DNA of 64,000 nucleotides, taken from contig NZ_SLZK01000002.1 of NCBI RefSeq assembly GCF_004341105.1, positions 124,001-188,000 on the forward strand. The letters are read 5' to 3'. The position numbers and the translations under genes were made by a program. The notes beneath the pieces are model-generated. The model searched no databases. It had not been told where the DNA came from and saw nothing but the letters and a program-made list of their open reading frames with translations. Positions 1-8,014 of the stretch are shown one piece after another (the first letter of the stretch is position 1; each line of letters opens with the position of its first letter). The DNA is from Rhizobium sp. BK418. GTDB taxonomy: Bacteria > Pseudomonadota > Alphaproteobacteria > Rhizobiales > Rhizobiaceae.

Positions 1-184
1 TGGCTTCCACGAGCGCCCGCTTGCTCTTGAAGTGCCAGTAGAGCGCTGGCTGGCGCACATTCAGGCGCTCGGCAAGCATGCGGGTCGAGAGGGCATCGAT
101 ACCCACTTCGTTCAAGAGCTTCAGCGCTTCGTCGACGATCTGCGCCCTGTCCACTTTCATCGGCTTCGACTTCCCGGTTGCCAT
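1..184 (-). CDS. tetR: TetR-family tetracycline-type repressor, N-terminal part (cut by window edge)
   Basis: Only the first 61 codons are in the window, reading leftward from an ATG at 184. The translation has the helix-turn-helix of the tetracycline repressor class: an alpha-helical start with LLNEVGIDALSTRMLAERL followed by QPALYWHFKSKRAL, the recognition-helix region that is nearly invariant in TetR proteins regulating tetA. It faces a tetA-like efflux gene 53 bases away, and two 13-bp tet-type operators lie between the starts. The expected role is a cytoplasmic repressor of both genes that is released by the drug. The ligand-binding domain lies outside the window, so its real inducer cannot be judged. 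Confidence 0.85.
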   Translation of the reverse strand, partial: MATGKSKPMKVDRAQIVDEALKLLNEVGIDALSTRMLAERLNVRQPALYWHFKSKRALVEA

Positions 185-190
185 TCCAAT

Positions 191-221
191 TTATCAGCGA
201 TAAGGAACTTATCAGTGATAA
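191..221. promoter_or_regulatory. Two tet-type operators between tetR and tetA
   Basis: TTATCAGCGATAA (191-203) and TTATCAGTGATAA (209-221) are two near-identical 13-bp dyads, TTATC/GATAA, with centres 18 bp apart. They sit between the divergent starts of a TetR gene (184) and a tetA-like gene (238). A double operator between the two genes is the classic tet control arrangement. The inner sequence differs from the Tn10 operator but keeps the TATC/GATA core. Confidence 0.8.
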
Positions 222-237
222 ATTTTCAGTTGATCCC

Positions 238-1416
238 ATGAAAATAGCGCTTGTCGTCGTCTATGCCACCGTGATCCTCGATGCTGCCGGCATCGGGCTG
301 ACCCTGCCGATCTTTCCACGGCTGCTGCAGGACGTCGGCCATACTGACGATCTGGGGTGGCGGTTCGGTGCATTCCTGGCACTTTATGCGCTGATGCAAT
401 TCATCTTCTCGCCGGTGCTCGGTTCGCTTTCAGACAGGTTCGGCCGCAAGCCGGTGCTGATGGTGTCACTTGCCGGTGCTGCCATCGACTATGTATTTAT
501 AGCGGCTGCCCCGTCGCTCTGGCTGCTCTTTATCGGCCGAGCGATTGCCGGCCTCACGGGTGCCAGCAACGCCGTAGCCGCAGCCTGCGTGACCGATATC
601 ACCGAGGATGCCGAGCGCACCCGCCGCTTCGGCCAGCTCAGCGCCTGCTTCGGCATCGGTTTCATTGCCGGTCCAGCGATCGGCGGAGTTCTAGGTGAAT
701 TCTCCGTGAGGTTGCCCTTCGTCATCGCTGCCGCACTCAATGCAGCTAATCTGGTGATGGCGCTCTTCCTGCTGCCGGAGACGCGCATGACCGGTTCGGA
801 AGCCGAGAAACAGGAATTTTCACCGCTTGCACATTTCCGCTGGCTCATGGGCTATCGGCTACTGCTGCCGCTCGCGGGCGCCTATTTCATCCTTGCACTT
901 GTCGGCGAAGTCGGCGGTACGATCTGGGTTCTTTATGGACAGGACAAGTTTTCCTGGTCGCCCATGATGGTTGGCTTCTCGCTTGCCGCTTTCGGCTTCT
1001 TCCATGCGGTCGTGCAGGCTTTCATTGCCGGGCCAATCAGCGAAAGATGGGGGGAGCACCGGACACTTCTGATCGGCATCGTCGCCGACAGCGCGGCCTA
1101 TATCATCATCGCGCTGGTGACGCAGGGCTGGATGGCATTCCTGTTGATGCCGCTCTTCTGCCTCGGCGGGGTTGGCGCTCCTGCCCTGCAATCGCTGGTG
1201 ACGGCGCGTGTCGATAGCGATCATCAGGGACGGGCACAGGGGCTGCTTGCGAGCATGACCAGCCTTGCCTCGATCATCGGACCGCTGGCGATCAGCACTG
1301 TCTACTTCGCCTCGCGCGATGCCTTCCCAGGACTTGTCTGGGTGCTTGGCGCTGCTTTCTACGTACTCTGCCTGCCAGTCGCCTTCACGCGCCGGCCGAA
1401 GGATACAACGGCCTGA
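238..1416 (+). CDS. tetA: TetA-like MFS drug efflux protein
   Basis: A 392-residue, 12-segment major facilitator of the drug:H+ antiporter-1 type in the inner membrane. The loop 2-3 signature GSLSDRFGRKP is at residues 62-72, which puts Ser65-Asp66 at the positions that are essential in TetA/TetB. The motif GRAIAGLTGASNAVAAA follows. The ATG at 238 is chosen because the protein then begins MKIALVVVYATVILDAAGIG, like other TetA proteins; an upstream ATG at 178 would run through both operators and the tetR start. With the divergent tetR and two operators this is a complete regulated tetracycline-type efflux cassette. The substrate is inferred from family and context, and related chromosomal copies may export other compounds. 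Confidence 0.88.
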   Translation: MKIALVVVYATVILDAAGIGLTLPIFPRLLQDVGHTDDLGWRFGAFLALYALMQFIFSPVLGSLSDRFGRKPVLMVSLAGAAIDYVFIAAAPSLWLLFIGRAIAGLTGASNAVAAACVTDITEDAERTRRFGQLSACFGIGFIAGPAIGGVLGEFSVRLPFVIAAALNAANLVMALFLLPETRMTGSEAEKQEFSPLAHFRWLMGYRLLLPLAGAYFILALVGEVGGTIWVLYGQDKFSWSPMMVGFSLAAFGFFHAVVQAFIAGPISERWGEHRTLLIGIVADSAAYIIIALVTQGWMAFLLMPLFCLGGVGAPALQSLVTARVDSDHQGRAQGLLASMTSLASIIGPLAISTVYFASRDAFPGLVWVLGAAFYVLCLPVAFTRRPKDTTA

Positions 1417-1468
1417 ACATCGGCGGCGGCGAGATGGTCTCGCCGCCTGTTCCGATTACTTGACGCTG

Positions 1469-2287
1469 TTATTGGGCGACGCCGATCGAAGCCAGGTATT
1501 CAGCCGAAGCAATGATCTTCGATTTGTCCTTGATCTCGATGATCAGGCGCGGATTGCTTTCGACCTTGGCAAGGGCTGCAAAAATCGCGCGCCAGTTCAC
1601 GGTACCTTCGCCCAGCGCCCAGTGGCGGTCGGCATAACCGTCGGCATCCTGCAGGTGCACGTGGCCGAGGCGGTTGCCAGCGGCATGGACGTAATAATCA
1701 ACCGGTGGCGCACCGGTCGAGCCGTGGGCGTAGTGCGCATGGCCGGTATCGATGGAGACCGCAACGGCCGGCGAATTGAAGCTTTCGGCAAGCGCCACGC
1801 GGATATGCGGATCCTTGTCCTCGATGTTTTCGATGACGAGGGTGCAGCCGATTTCTTCGGCGCGCTTCACGGCTTCCCGCATCGTCTGATGGCAATAGTC
1901 GGTGATGCTTTCGCGCTCGCCTGGATTGTTGTCGAGGTTGTTATAGCCCCAGGTCGTGTAGGGGCTGTGGATGACCATGTGCGTGCCGCCGATTGCGGCG
2001 CAGACATCGAGGCCCTGCAGCATGCGGCGGGAGACGACGGAGCGGATATCCGGATCCTGCGAGGCGATGATGAAGCCCCAGAACGGGCCATGGATGCCGA
2101 CGCGGCCCTTGAAGCCGTCGAGCAGCTTCCTGGCGCGATCGGCGCGCGGCGTCCAGTCGCCGTTCAGAACGTCGGCATTGATGAAGCTCTGCAATTCGAG
2201 ATCGCGGGACTTTTCGAAGAGCCAGTCACGATGGTTTTCGAGTTCGTCGATCGTCATGGCTGCGCCGACGACGGGAAGAGAAGACAT
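1469..2287 (-). CDS. Sugar phosphate isomerase/epimerase-like TIM-barrel protein
   Basis: A 272-residue protein of the xylose isomerase-like TIM barrel (AP endonuclease family 2) superfamily. Metal-binding style segments are visible: HGPFWG, HMVIHSPY, LVIENIEDKDPH, VSIDTGHAHYAHG, LGHVHLQDADG and a final IIEIKD. The start at 2287 (MSSLPVVG) is preceded by a GGAG sequence; a longer reading frame reaches 2398 but has no support. Members act as sugar or inositol epimerases/isomerases or dehydratases, and the actual substrate cannot be named here. It converges on tetA and has no sugar transporter next to it. It is probably cytoplasmic and metal-dependent. Confidence 0.75.
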   Translation of the reverse strand: MSSLPVVGAAMTIDELENHRDWLFEKSRDLELQSFINADVLNGDWTPRADRARKLLDGFKGRVGIHGPFWGFIIASQDPDIRSVVSRRMLQGLDVCAAIGGTHMVIHSPYTTWGYNNLDNNPGERESITDYCHQTMREAVKRAEEIGCTLVIENIEDKDPHIRVALAESFNSPAVAVSIDTGHAHYAHGSTGAPPVDYYVHAAGNRLGHVHLQDADGYADRHWALGEGTVNWRAIFAALAKVESNPRLIIEIKDKSKIIASAEYLASIGVAQ

Positions 2288-2559
2288 GGGGTTGCTCCGC
2301 TGATGGTATGCCGGATTGGCGGGGAAGGATCGGCGCGTTCTATGCGCCTCTTCTGTGTCGGCGATATTACAGAAATAGTGGATGCAAACCTGCCGCACTT
2401 GCAGAACGGAGGACCCATACCGATATGCTGGCGGTGGGTTTCAGGGGCTGAAAGCGTGCAAAAGCCGCGTATTTGTCGCCCTCCCCCGGTTTTGCGGCGG
2501 TTGCCAAAGCGACCGCGAAAGTCTATCGGACCGCCCCGCAAGAACAAGAAAGAGACATC

Positions 2560-3024
2560 ATGTCCAACTCATTTGTGAATACAGATGCCCGGAAGGAGGT
2601 AAAAAGCTTCTTCGTGCTGGGCGACAAGGTCGAGCGACGGGCTCGCCTGACAGGCAACTGGCTCAACGTCTTCGATGTGACCGTCGAGCCCGGCGGCAGG
2701 ACGCCGCGGCACGCGCATGCGAGCCCAGAAGTCTTCCGGATCATCGAGGGTACTCTGACGGTCTGGCGGCTGACCGACACCGGGCCGGAAGAGATCCAGG
2801 CGAGCGCAGGCGACATCGTCAGCATCGCCCCCTTCATGGTGCACGGCTATTCCAACAACGGAACCGTGCCTGCGGTCTTCTCGGCCATCGTTGATCGCGA
2901 CATGGCCGAATTCATCGAGACCGAAGGCGTTACCGAACGACCGCAGGGCAGTCCATCACCGGAGACGGTGGCGCGCATGCGGGCAGCGGCAAACGCGCAT
3001 GGGATCACGATCCTGGCGGCTTGA
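2560..3024 (+). CDS. Small cupin-domain protein
   Basis: A 154-residue single-cupin protein. Cupin motif 1 is visible as HAHASPEVFRIIEG (two His and a Glu), and motif 2 as GDIVSIAPFMVHGYSN (a His). These would bind one metal ion. The C-terminal tail (TERPQGSPSPETVARMRAAANAHG) is helical and outside the barrel. The ATG at 2560 is chosen over one at 2473 because homology-like sequence begins after MSNSFVNTDARKE. Cupins of this size include dioxygenases, isomerases and sensors, and nothing nearby fixes the reaction. It is transcribed divergently from the TIM-barrel gene, with about 270 bases between the starts. Confidence 0.7.
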   Translation: MSNSFVNTDARKEVKSFFVLGDKVERRARLTGNWLNVFDVTVEPGGRTPRHAHASPEVFRIIEGTLTVWRLTDTGPEEIQASAGDIVSIAPFMVHGYSNNGTVPAVFSAIVDRDMAEFIETEGVTERPQGSPSPETVARMRAAANAHGITILAA

Positions 3025-3152
3025 CGAGATCGATCCTTGCGACCGATCTGCTCTTCCGAAAACTGCCACATAAGCTCGCGTTGATGCACGGGCCAACGTT
3101 TACGGGGGATGGCGTCGCTCTGAATTCCCTACTACGACAACCGCGTTTGGCT

Positions 3153-3419
3153 CTAGTCGCAGATGGTCCTGTAGCGTACCACGCGGTGGTGATGCCTGTA
3201 TCCGTAGTATCTCTGTGTCCAGCAGCGGTCGCCATGGCGATACCTCGGGCGGCCATAGTAGTCATCGTAGCCGTAGCGTGGCGGGTAGCGATAGTACCGT
3301 GGTTCTGGGCGATCGTAATAGCGAGGGCCGGTCCCATACTCGAAGTAGATCTGAGAGAATGCGGGCGACGCTGTTAACGCCGTCGCTAAAGCCAATGCTG
3401 CGATAATGAACTTCTTCAT
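3153..3419 (-). CDS. Small secreted Tyr/Arg-rich protein
   Basis: An 88-residue protein with a clear Sec signal peptide (MKKFIIAALALATALTASPAFSQ, cleavage likely after FSQ or just before it). The mature part is extremely rich in Tyr, Arg and Pro, with RYY, PRYGYDDYYGRPRY and RHHHRVVRYRT stretches, and has two Cys. Such small basic Tyr-rich exported proteins are common in rhizobia and have no assigned function. The ATG at 3419 is used because the signal peptide starts there; an upstream extension to 3716 has no export signal at its start and looks non-coding. It is divergent from the penicillin-binding protein gene. Confidence 0.65.
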   Translation of the reverse strand: MKKFIIAALALATALTASPAFSQIYFEYGTGPRYYDRPEPRYYRYPPRYGYDDYYGRPRYRHGDRCWTQRYYGYRHHHRVVRYRTICD

Positions 3420-3670
3420 GTCCTCTTCCGATTCCGATTTACGCGCACTCCATGCAAGGCAATCTTCCCACGCCTTGAATCTTAATATGTCATCGGCACC
3501 GTCTCTGGACACTGGACCTAGGTCCCGCTCGAACAAGGACTTAGGTCCGATGACATAGGGTGGGGGATCCTCGGCGAAGGCGCTAGATAGGCCGTTTTGC
3601 GATGGAACATTTGGCATTGCCGCGGTATAAGCGCGCGCTATTTTCGGGAAGAGCCTTTTAGCGGTAACCG

Positions 3671-6019
3671 ATGCCAAGTCCTCCCAAATCCTCAACGCAA
3701 AGTGCCGGTAGCTCAAGCACGGGTATCAATCACCCGGCAGATTCGAAGCTTCCGACCGACGATGTTGGGGCGCAGGCGCCCGCCGCGGACTCATTGGCTG
3801 AGACCAGCTCATCCCCCCAGGCCGCCTACCCAAAACAGCCTCACAAGTCCTTCGGCCAAAGCAGACAGGCAGCGCACGATTTATTGTGTGCCCTAGCCCA
3901 TGATTTGCGAGTGGGCTTAACCTTGGCCAAGGCCAAAACAGTCGCAGCCGCTTCCCATTTGAGGACGGAGTTCAGAAAAGCAAACCGGTCGGAAACCACA
4001 ACGACGATCGGCCATCTTGGCAAGTGGTTCGCGACTGCTCTGGCTAAAACCGGGCGCGGTATCGGTGATCTGTATGCCATGCCCTTCAAAAATCGCCGAC
4101 GCGGCTCGCTTCATGCGGGACGGTGGAAAGTCGCCCTGGGATCGGCCTTTCTTGTCTTTCTGCTCCTGACGGGAAGTGTCCTGGTGTGGGCACTGAAGGA
4201 CGTTCCCTGGGGCGAGATCCGGGATGGGAGCTTGAAGCCTGTCGTAGTGCTGGAGACCGCTGACGGTGCACCGTTGGTAAGACAGGGGCCGTATCAAGGC
4301 CCCTATGCGCAATACAACCAGTTTCCGCCGCAACTGATCGACGCCGTCCTCTCGATCGAGGATCGGCGGTTCATGCATCACTTTGGCATCGACATCAGAG
4401 GGATCGGAAGAGCGCTCCTGCGGAATTTCGAAGCTGGCTCGGTGGTAGAGGGCGGCAGCACGATCACCCAGCAGCTTATCAAACTGCAATATCTCGACAG
4501 CGATCGGACAATAAAACGAAAGATACAGGAGGTCGTCATCGCCCTCTGGCTGGAGTGGAAACTCGGCAAGCAAGAAATCCTGACGCGCTATCTCAACAGC
4601 GCTTATCTCGGTGCTGGTGCGACCGGCATGCCTGCCGCCGCGCGGATCTACTTCAACAAGGATATCAGCGCCCTCGACCTGCCGGAATCGGCGATGCTGG
4701 CGGGATTGCTGCGGGCGCCGAGCCAGTGGAATCCGATCGATAATTTCGAAGGCGCCCGGCAACGCACCGCCGTTGTTCTTGACGCGATGGTGGCCAATGG
4801 CAAGATCAGCGGACCGGAGGCGGAGGAAGCCAAGGCGAGTTTTGCCAAGCTGCATCCGACGACGCCGACACCGCGCTCCGGAAGCTGGTTTGCTGACTGG
4901 ATTTCGCCGCAGGCGGGCGAGATCGCCGGCTCCTCGCCAGGATCGACCACGGTTCGCACGACCCTTGTGCCGCATCTGCAACAGATCGCTGAGAACGTCG
5001 TAAAGAGAGCCTTGGACAGGGAAGGAAAGGCCGCGGGAGCATCTCAAGCCGCGTTGGTTGCGATGACACCCGACGGCGCGGTCGTTGCCATGGTCGGTGG
5101 CCGCGACTACAAGGCAAGCCAGTTTAACCGCGCCGTCACGGCGATGCGGCAGCCCGGCTCCACCTTCAAGCTGTTCGTCTACTACGCGGCGCTGAAGGCT
5201 GGGCTTACCTTGTCCGATTGGGTTCTCGACGCGCCGATCAATATCGACGGCTGGTCGCCGGAAAATTCCGGCGACCGCTATCACGGCTGGGTAACACTGG
5301 CCGAGGCTTTCGCCCGATCACTCAATGCCGCGACAGTCAGGCTTGCCGATCAGATCGGGCTCGACAATGTGATTGCCGCCGCCCGAGAACTCGGCATCGA
5401 TGCGCCGCTTGCCAATACACCGTCTCTGGCGCTCGGCACATCCGAAGTAAACCTGCTTGACCTGACCAGCGCCTACGCGTCTGTCCATCTCGGCAAGGCA
5501 CCTGTCAGGCCCCGGGGCATCATCGACTTTCAGGCCGCGGGGCAGCCGAAAGCGTTTCGGGTCGGTTTACAAGCTGGGCCGAATGTCGACCTTTCGCCCT
5601 ACCAGTCCGATCTCCTCGGGCTCTTGCAGTTGGTGGTCGAGCGGGGCACTGGACGGGGCGCCGACCCAGGGACGTTCGCAGCCGGCAAGACGGGCACCAG
5701 CCAAAACAATCGCGACGCCTGGTTCATCGGCTTCACGAAACCGCTTGTCGCCGGCGTCTGGGTGGGCAATGACGATGACGCGCCGATGAACGGCGTCACA
5801 GGCGGCGCCTTGCCGGCCCGTATCTGGCGGGACTTCATGCAAGAGGCAATGGCCGAGCCTGCACCGAATGAGGCAAGCTCGACAGGAGCAATGATCGACG
5901 GTCGAGGTGCACCGCAATCCTGCAACATCGCCGCCTGCTCCCGCAGCTATCGTTCCTTCCGGCCGTCGGACTGTACTTACCAACCCTACTCTGGCGAGCG
6001 GCTGCTTTGCGAAAAGTGA
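3671..6019 (+). CDS. Class A penicillin-binding protein (PBP1A family), bifunctional peptidoglycan synthase
   Basis: A 782-residue peptidoglycan glycosyltransferase/transpeptidase. A long cytoplasmic N-terminus (about 150 residues, Ser/Pro/Ala rich, then basic) precedes one membrane anchor at about 153-174. The GT51 domain has catalytic Glu230 in SIEDRRFMHHFG, then GGSTITQQLIK (261-271) and the RKIQE motif. The transpeptidase carries STFK (Ser497/Lys500), SLN (550-552) and KTGT (673-676). The C-terminal tail has four Cys in a pattern (CNIAACSRSYRSF) shared with rhizobial PBP1A-type proteins, probably forming periplasmic disulfides. All catalytic motifs are intact. The very long N-terminal cytoplasmic tail is the unusual part; alternative downstream starts cannot be excluded because the ribosome site at 3671 is weak. 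Confidence 0.9.
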   Translation: MPSPPKSSTQSAGSSSTGINHPADSKLPTDDVGAQAPAADSLAETSSSPQAAYPKQPHKSFGQSRQAAHDLLCALAHDLRVGLTLAKAKTVAAASHLRTEFRKANRSETTTTIGHLGKWFATALAKTGRGIGDLYAMPFKNRRRGSLHAGRWKVALGSAFLVFLLLTGSVLVWALKDVPWGEIRDGSLKPVVVLETADGAPLVRQGPYQGPYAQYNQFPPQLIDAVLSIEDRRFMHHFGIDIRGIGRALLRNFEAGSVVEGGSTITQQLIKLQYLDSDRTIKRKIQEVVIALWLEWKLGKQEILTRYLNSAYLGAGATGMPAAARIYFNKDISALDLPESAMLAGLLRAPSQWNPIDNFEGARQRTAVVLDAMVANGKISGPEAEEAKASFAKLHPTTPTPRSGSWFADWISPQAGEIAGSSPGSTTVRTTLVPHLQQIAENVVKRALDREGKAAGASQAALVAMTPDGAVVAMVGGRDYKASQFNRAVTAMRQPGSTFKLFVYYAALKAGLTLSDWVLDAPINIDGWSPENSGDRYHGWVTLAEAFARSLNAATVRLADQIGLDNVIAAARELGIDAPLANTPSLALGTSEVNLLDLTSAYASVHLGKAPVRPRGIIDFQAAGQPKAFRVGLQAGPNVDLSPYQSDLLGLLQLVVERGTGRGADPGTFAAGKTGTSQNNRDAWFIGFTKPLVAGVWVGNDDDAPMNGVTGGALPARIWRDFMQEAMAEPAPNEASSTGAMIDGRGAPQSCNIAACSRSYRSFRPSDCTYQPYSGERLLCEK

Positions 6020-6116
6020 TCTTCGCCTCTACACAAAGCCCTGCCGGATAGCCGCAGCATAGACGAGGTTCGCATCCGCCACGTCGAGGACGTGGCCTGA
6101 TATCAGGAGAAAAATG

Positions 6117-6887
6117 ATGGCATGGTCAGCCAGCCAATATGTGAAATTCGAGGATGAACGCACCCGCCCGGCGCGCGACCTGCTGGCGCAGGTGCCGCTG
6201 ACGGAACTCCGCCATGCGGTCGATCTCGGCTGTGGGCCGGGCAATTCGACCGAGCTGATCATCGACCGTTATGGCGCGGCCAATGTGTCCGGCCTCGACA
6301 GCGACCTCAACATGCTGGAGGCCGCCCGCAAGCGCCTGCCGGGCACGGCCTTCGTGGAGGCCGATCTTTCCACCTGGCAGCCTTCCGAACCGGCAGACCT
6401 GCTCTTTGCCAATGCCGTGTTCCAGTGGCTTCCCGACCATCTCGACATTTTCGACCGGCTGATGGACGGGCTGGCGCCGGGTGGCGTGCTCGCCGTGCAG
6501 ATGCCCGACAATCTCGGCGAGCCGAGCCATCTGATGATGGAGGAAACGGCACATGCCGGGCCATGGAAGGCCGCGTTTGAAAAGAAGAGCGTACGGCGCA
6601 ACATGCTGCCACCGCCATCGACCTATTACAGCCGGCTGATCGCCAAATCCTCCCGCGTCGATATCTGGCACACGATCTACAATCACCCGATGGACAATGC
6701 GGCGGCGATCGTCGAATGGGTCAAGGGAACGGGGCTGCGCCCCTATCTCGACCATGCCGGCGAAGGGCATCGTGAGGCTTTTCTTGCTGACTATCTGGAA
6801 CGAATCGACCGTGTCTATCCGAAGGCGTCCGACGGCAAAGTTCTGCTCAAGTTTCCGCGGCTCTTCATGGTAGCTGTGAAGGCCTGA
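6117..6887 (+). CDS. tam: Trans-aconitate 2-methyltransferase
   Basis: A 256-residue SAM-dependent methyltransferase. It begins [23 protein letters not shown], typical of Tam, then motif [11 protein letters not shown], and later [11 protein letters not shown] and [14 protein letters not shown], which are characteristic of this family. It monomethylates trans-aconitate, the spontaneous isomer of cis-aconitate that inhibits aconitase. Two adjacent ATGs (6114 and 6117) are possible; AGGAG at 6105 has better spacing to 6117. A strong hairpin 24 bases after the stop is a likely terminator. Confidence 0.88.
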   Translation: MAWSASQYVKFEDERTRPARDLLAQVPLTELRHAVDLGCGPGNSTELIIDRYGAANVSGLDSDLNMLEAARKRLPGTAFVEADLSTWQPSEPADLLFANAVFQWLPDHLDIFDRLMDGLAPGGVLAVQMPDNLGEPSHLMMEETAHAGPWKAAFEKKSVRRNMLPPPSTYYSRLIAKSSRVDIWHTIYNHPMDNAAAIVEWVKGTGLRPYLDHAGEGHREAFLADYLERIDRVYPKASDGKVLLKFPRLFMVAVKA

Positions 6888-6910
6888 TCGGAAACCCCTG
6901 AATTCCCTGA

Positions 6911-6935
6911 CGCCGGCAGCGATCCGCTGCCGGCG
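6911..6935 (+). terminator. Strong GC hairpin after tam
   Basis: An 11-bp perfect stem: CGCCGGCAGCG (6911-6921), loop ATC, CGCTGCCGGCG (6925-6935), starting 24 bases after the tam stop codon. It is followed by AAACTTTGTC rather than a clean T-run, so intrinsic termination is likely but not certain. Confidence 0.5.
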
Positions 6936-7100
6936 AAACTTTGTCGGCTCTCCGCAAGCCACACGCAAAGTTTGAAGTGTAGCGGTTCGCCCTGGGGTTT
7001 CTCAATCCAGACGTGCTTTTGTGACGCTGCCAGCGTCGATCGCTATCCATTCAACGCCTTTGCGCCACCACGTGCGGGGCCTGACAAAGAGATTTTCAAA

Positions 7101-7826
7101 ATGGTTTCTTCTGTATCTAACATACGACTGGAGAGGGCGCAGATCGCGCTGCAGGTGATCAAGGGCAATTCCTCGGAAAGCAGCTCCAGCAGCTCGACCG
7201 GCCACGATTATTCCAGCCTTCCCTCGCAGTCGCGCTCGGCGCTGTCGGTGATGCTCGACAAGATTAATTCCGGCAAGACCGGATCGACGGATGCCTCCGG
7301 CAACACCGTCGCCAGCACCGACATCACCACCGCCTCATTCATGGCGCTGCTGCGCCAGAACATGACGGCCGCGGCTGATGCCAAGGGTGAAAACAGCCAG
7401 GAAGCTGCCATGCTTGCCGCCTTCAAGAAGGGCCAGTTGGCGGTTACCGATCCGATCCAGGGCGTTTCGATCAAGGCATGGGATGTGACCGATCCCAAGG
7501 AAGCCGATGTCGAGCAGAAGAAGGGCACAGCGATCAAGACGGACGACTGGAACGATTTCCTGCGCGACCATTTGCAGCGCGATTCCCACGGGCGCCTCGT
7601 CAGAAGCGAAAACGGCAGCTTCATCGAGAAGGGCACCGGCAACGAGGTCTATTTCGGCCAGGTCGGAACGCAAAATTATTATATCACCTGGCCTGTGAAG
7701 ACCGAGACGAAGCCGGCCACGGATGGCGGCAAGTCGGACAGTACCAAATCCGGCACGGCGGACACATCCGGCACCCAGAAGCCAGCCACCAACAGCACCG
7801 CCGACACGTCAGTCAAGAGCAGCTAA
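7101..7826 (+). CDS. Hypothetical protein, Ser/Thr-rich, rhizobial
   Basis: A 241-residue protein I cannot assign to a named family. The N-terminus (MVSSVSNIRLERAQIALQVIKG) is helical, followed by a poly-Ser stretch at about 27-34, a central segment with DITTASFMALLRQNMTAA, the conserved-looking core KTDDWNDFLRDHLQRDSHGRLVRSENGSFIEKGTGNEVYFGQVG, and a Ser/Thr/Lys-rich low-complexity C-tail. It has no signal peptide or membrane segment. The ATG at 7101 is used; the longer frame from 6972 covers what looks like untranslated leader. The disordered ends and short folded core could suit an adaptor or a secreted flagellar-type substrate, but that is speculation. Confidence 0.6.
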   Translation: MVSSVSNIRLERAQIALQVIKGNSSESSSSSSTGHDYSSLPSQSRSALSVMLDKINSGKTGSTDASGNTVASTDITTASFMALLRQNMTAAADAKGENSQEAAMLAAFKKGQLAVTDPIQGVSIKAWDVTDPKEADVEQKKGTAIKTDDWNDFLRDHLQRDSHGRLVRSENGSFIEKGTGNEVYFGQVGTQNYYITWPVKTETKPATDGGKSDSTKSGTADTSGTQKPATNSTADTSVKSS

Positions 7827-7861
7827 GCTGCTCTTCTCAAACAGATTTTGCCAGTGACATC

Positions 7862-7882
7862 TCCGGGGCTCCGAGCCCCGGA
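7862..7882 (+). terminator. Hairpin after the hypothetical gene
   Basis: TCCGGGGCT (7862-7870), a 3-base loop, AGCCCCGGA (7874-7882) forms a perfect 9-bp stem 35 bases after the stop at 7826 and before zwf. There is no T-run (ACTGCTTTCGGGG follows), so it may be a terminator stem or simply an mRNA 3' end structure. Confidence 0.4.
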
Positions 7883-8014
7883 ACTGCTTTCGGGGTGCGG
7901 CACTGCACCGCGATCGCCCTGTCAAATGCTTGTTCTCATTGGTAGGCAGGTTCTCTTGCGGTAAAGCGGAAGCGCTTTATATTCGGCCGGACAATCCAGC
8001 AGGAGATGACACGC

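Noticed and set aside
178-237. Upstream start for the tetA-like gene
   Set aside because: It would translate through both operators; the ATG at 238 gives the normal TetA beginning and puts the loop motif Asp at position 66.
1265-2578. Long open frame on the plus strand opposite the TIM-barrel gene
   Set aside because: Its translation has no recognisable domain, while the minus strand encodes a clear isomerase-like protein with conserved motifs. High-GC codon bias creates such antisense frames.
3917-5284. 455-codon minus-strand frame opposite the penicillin-binding protein
   Set aside because: Low-complexity Arg/His/Gly-rich translation without motifs; the opposite strand has intact GT51 and transpeptidase motifs.
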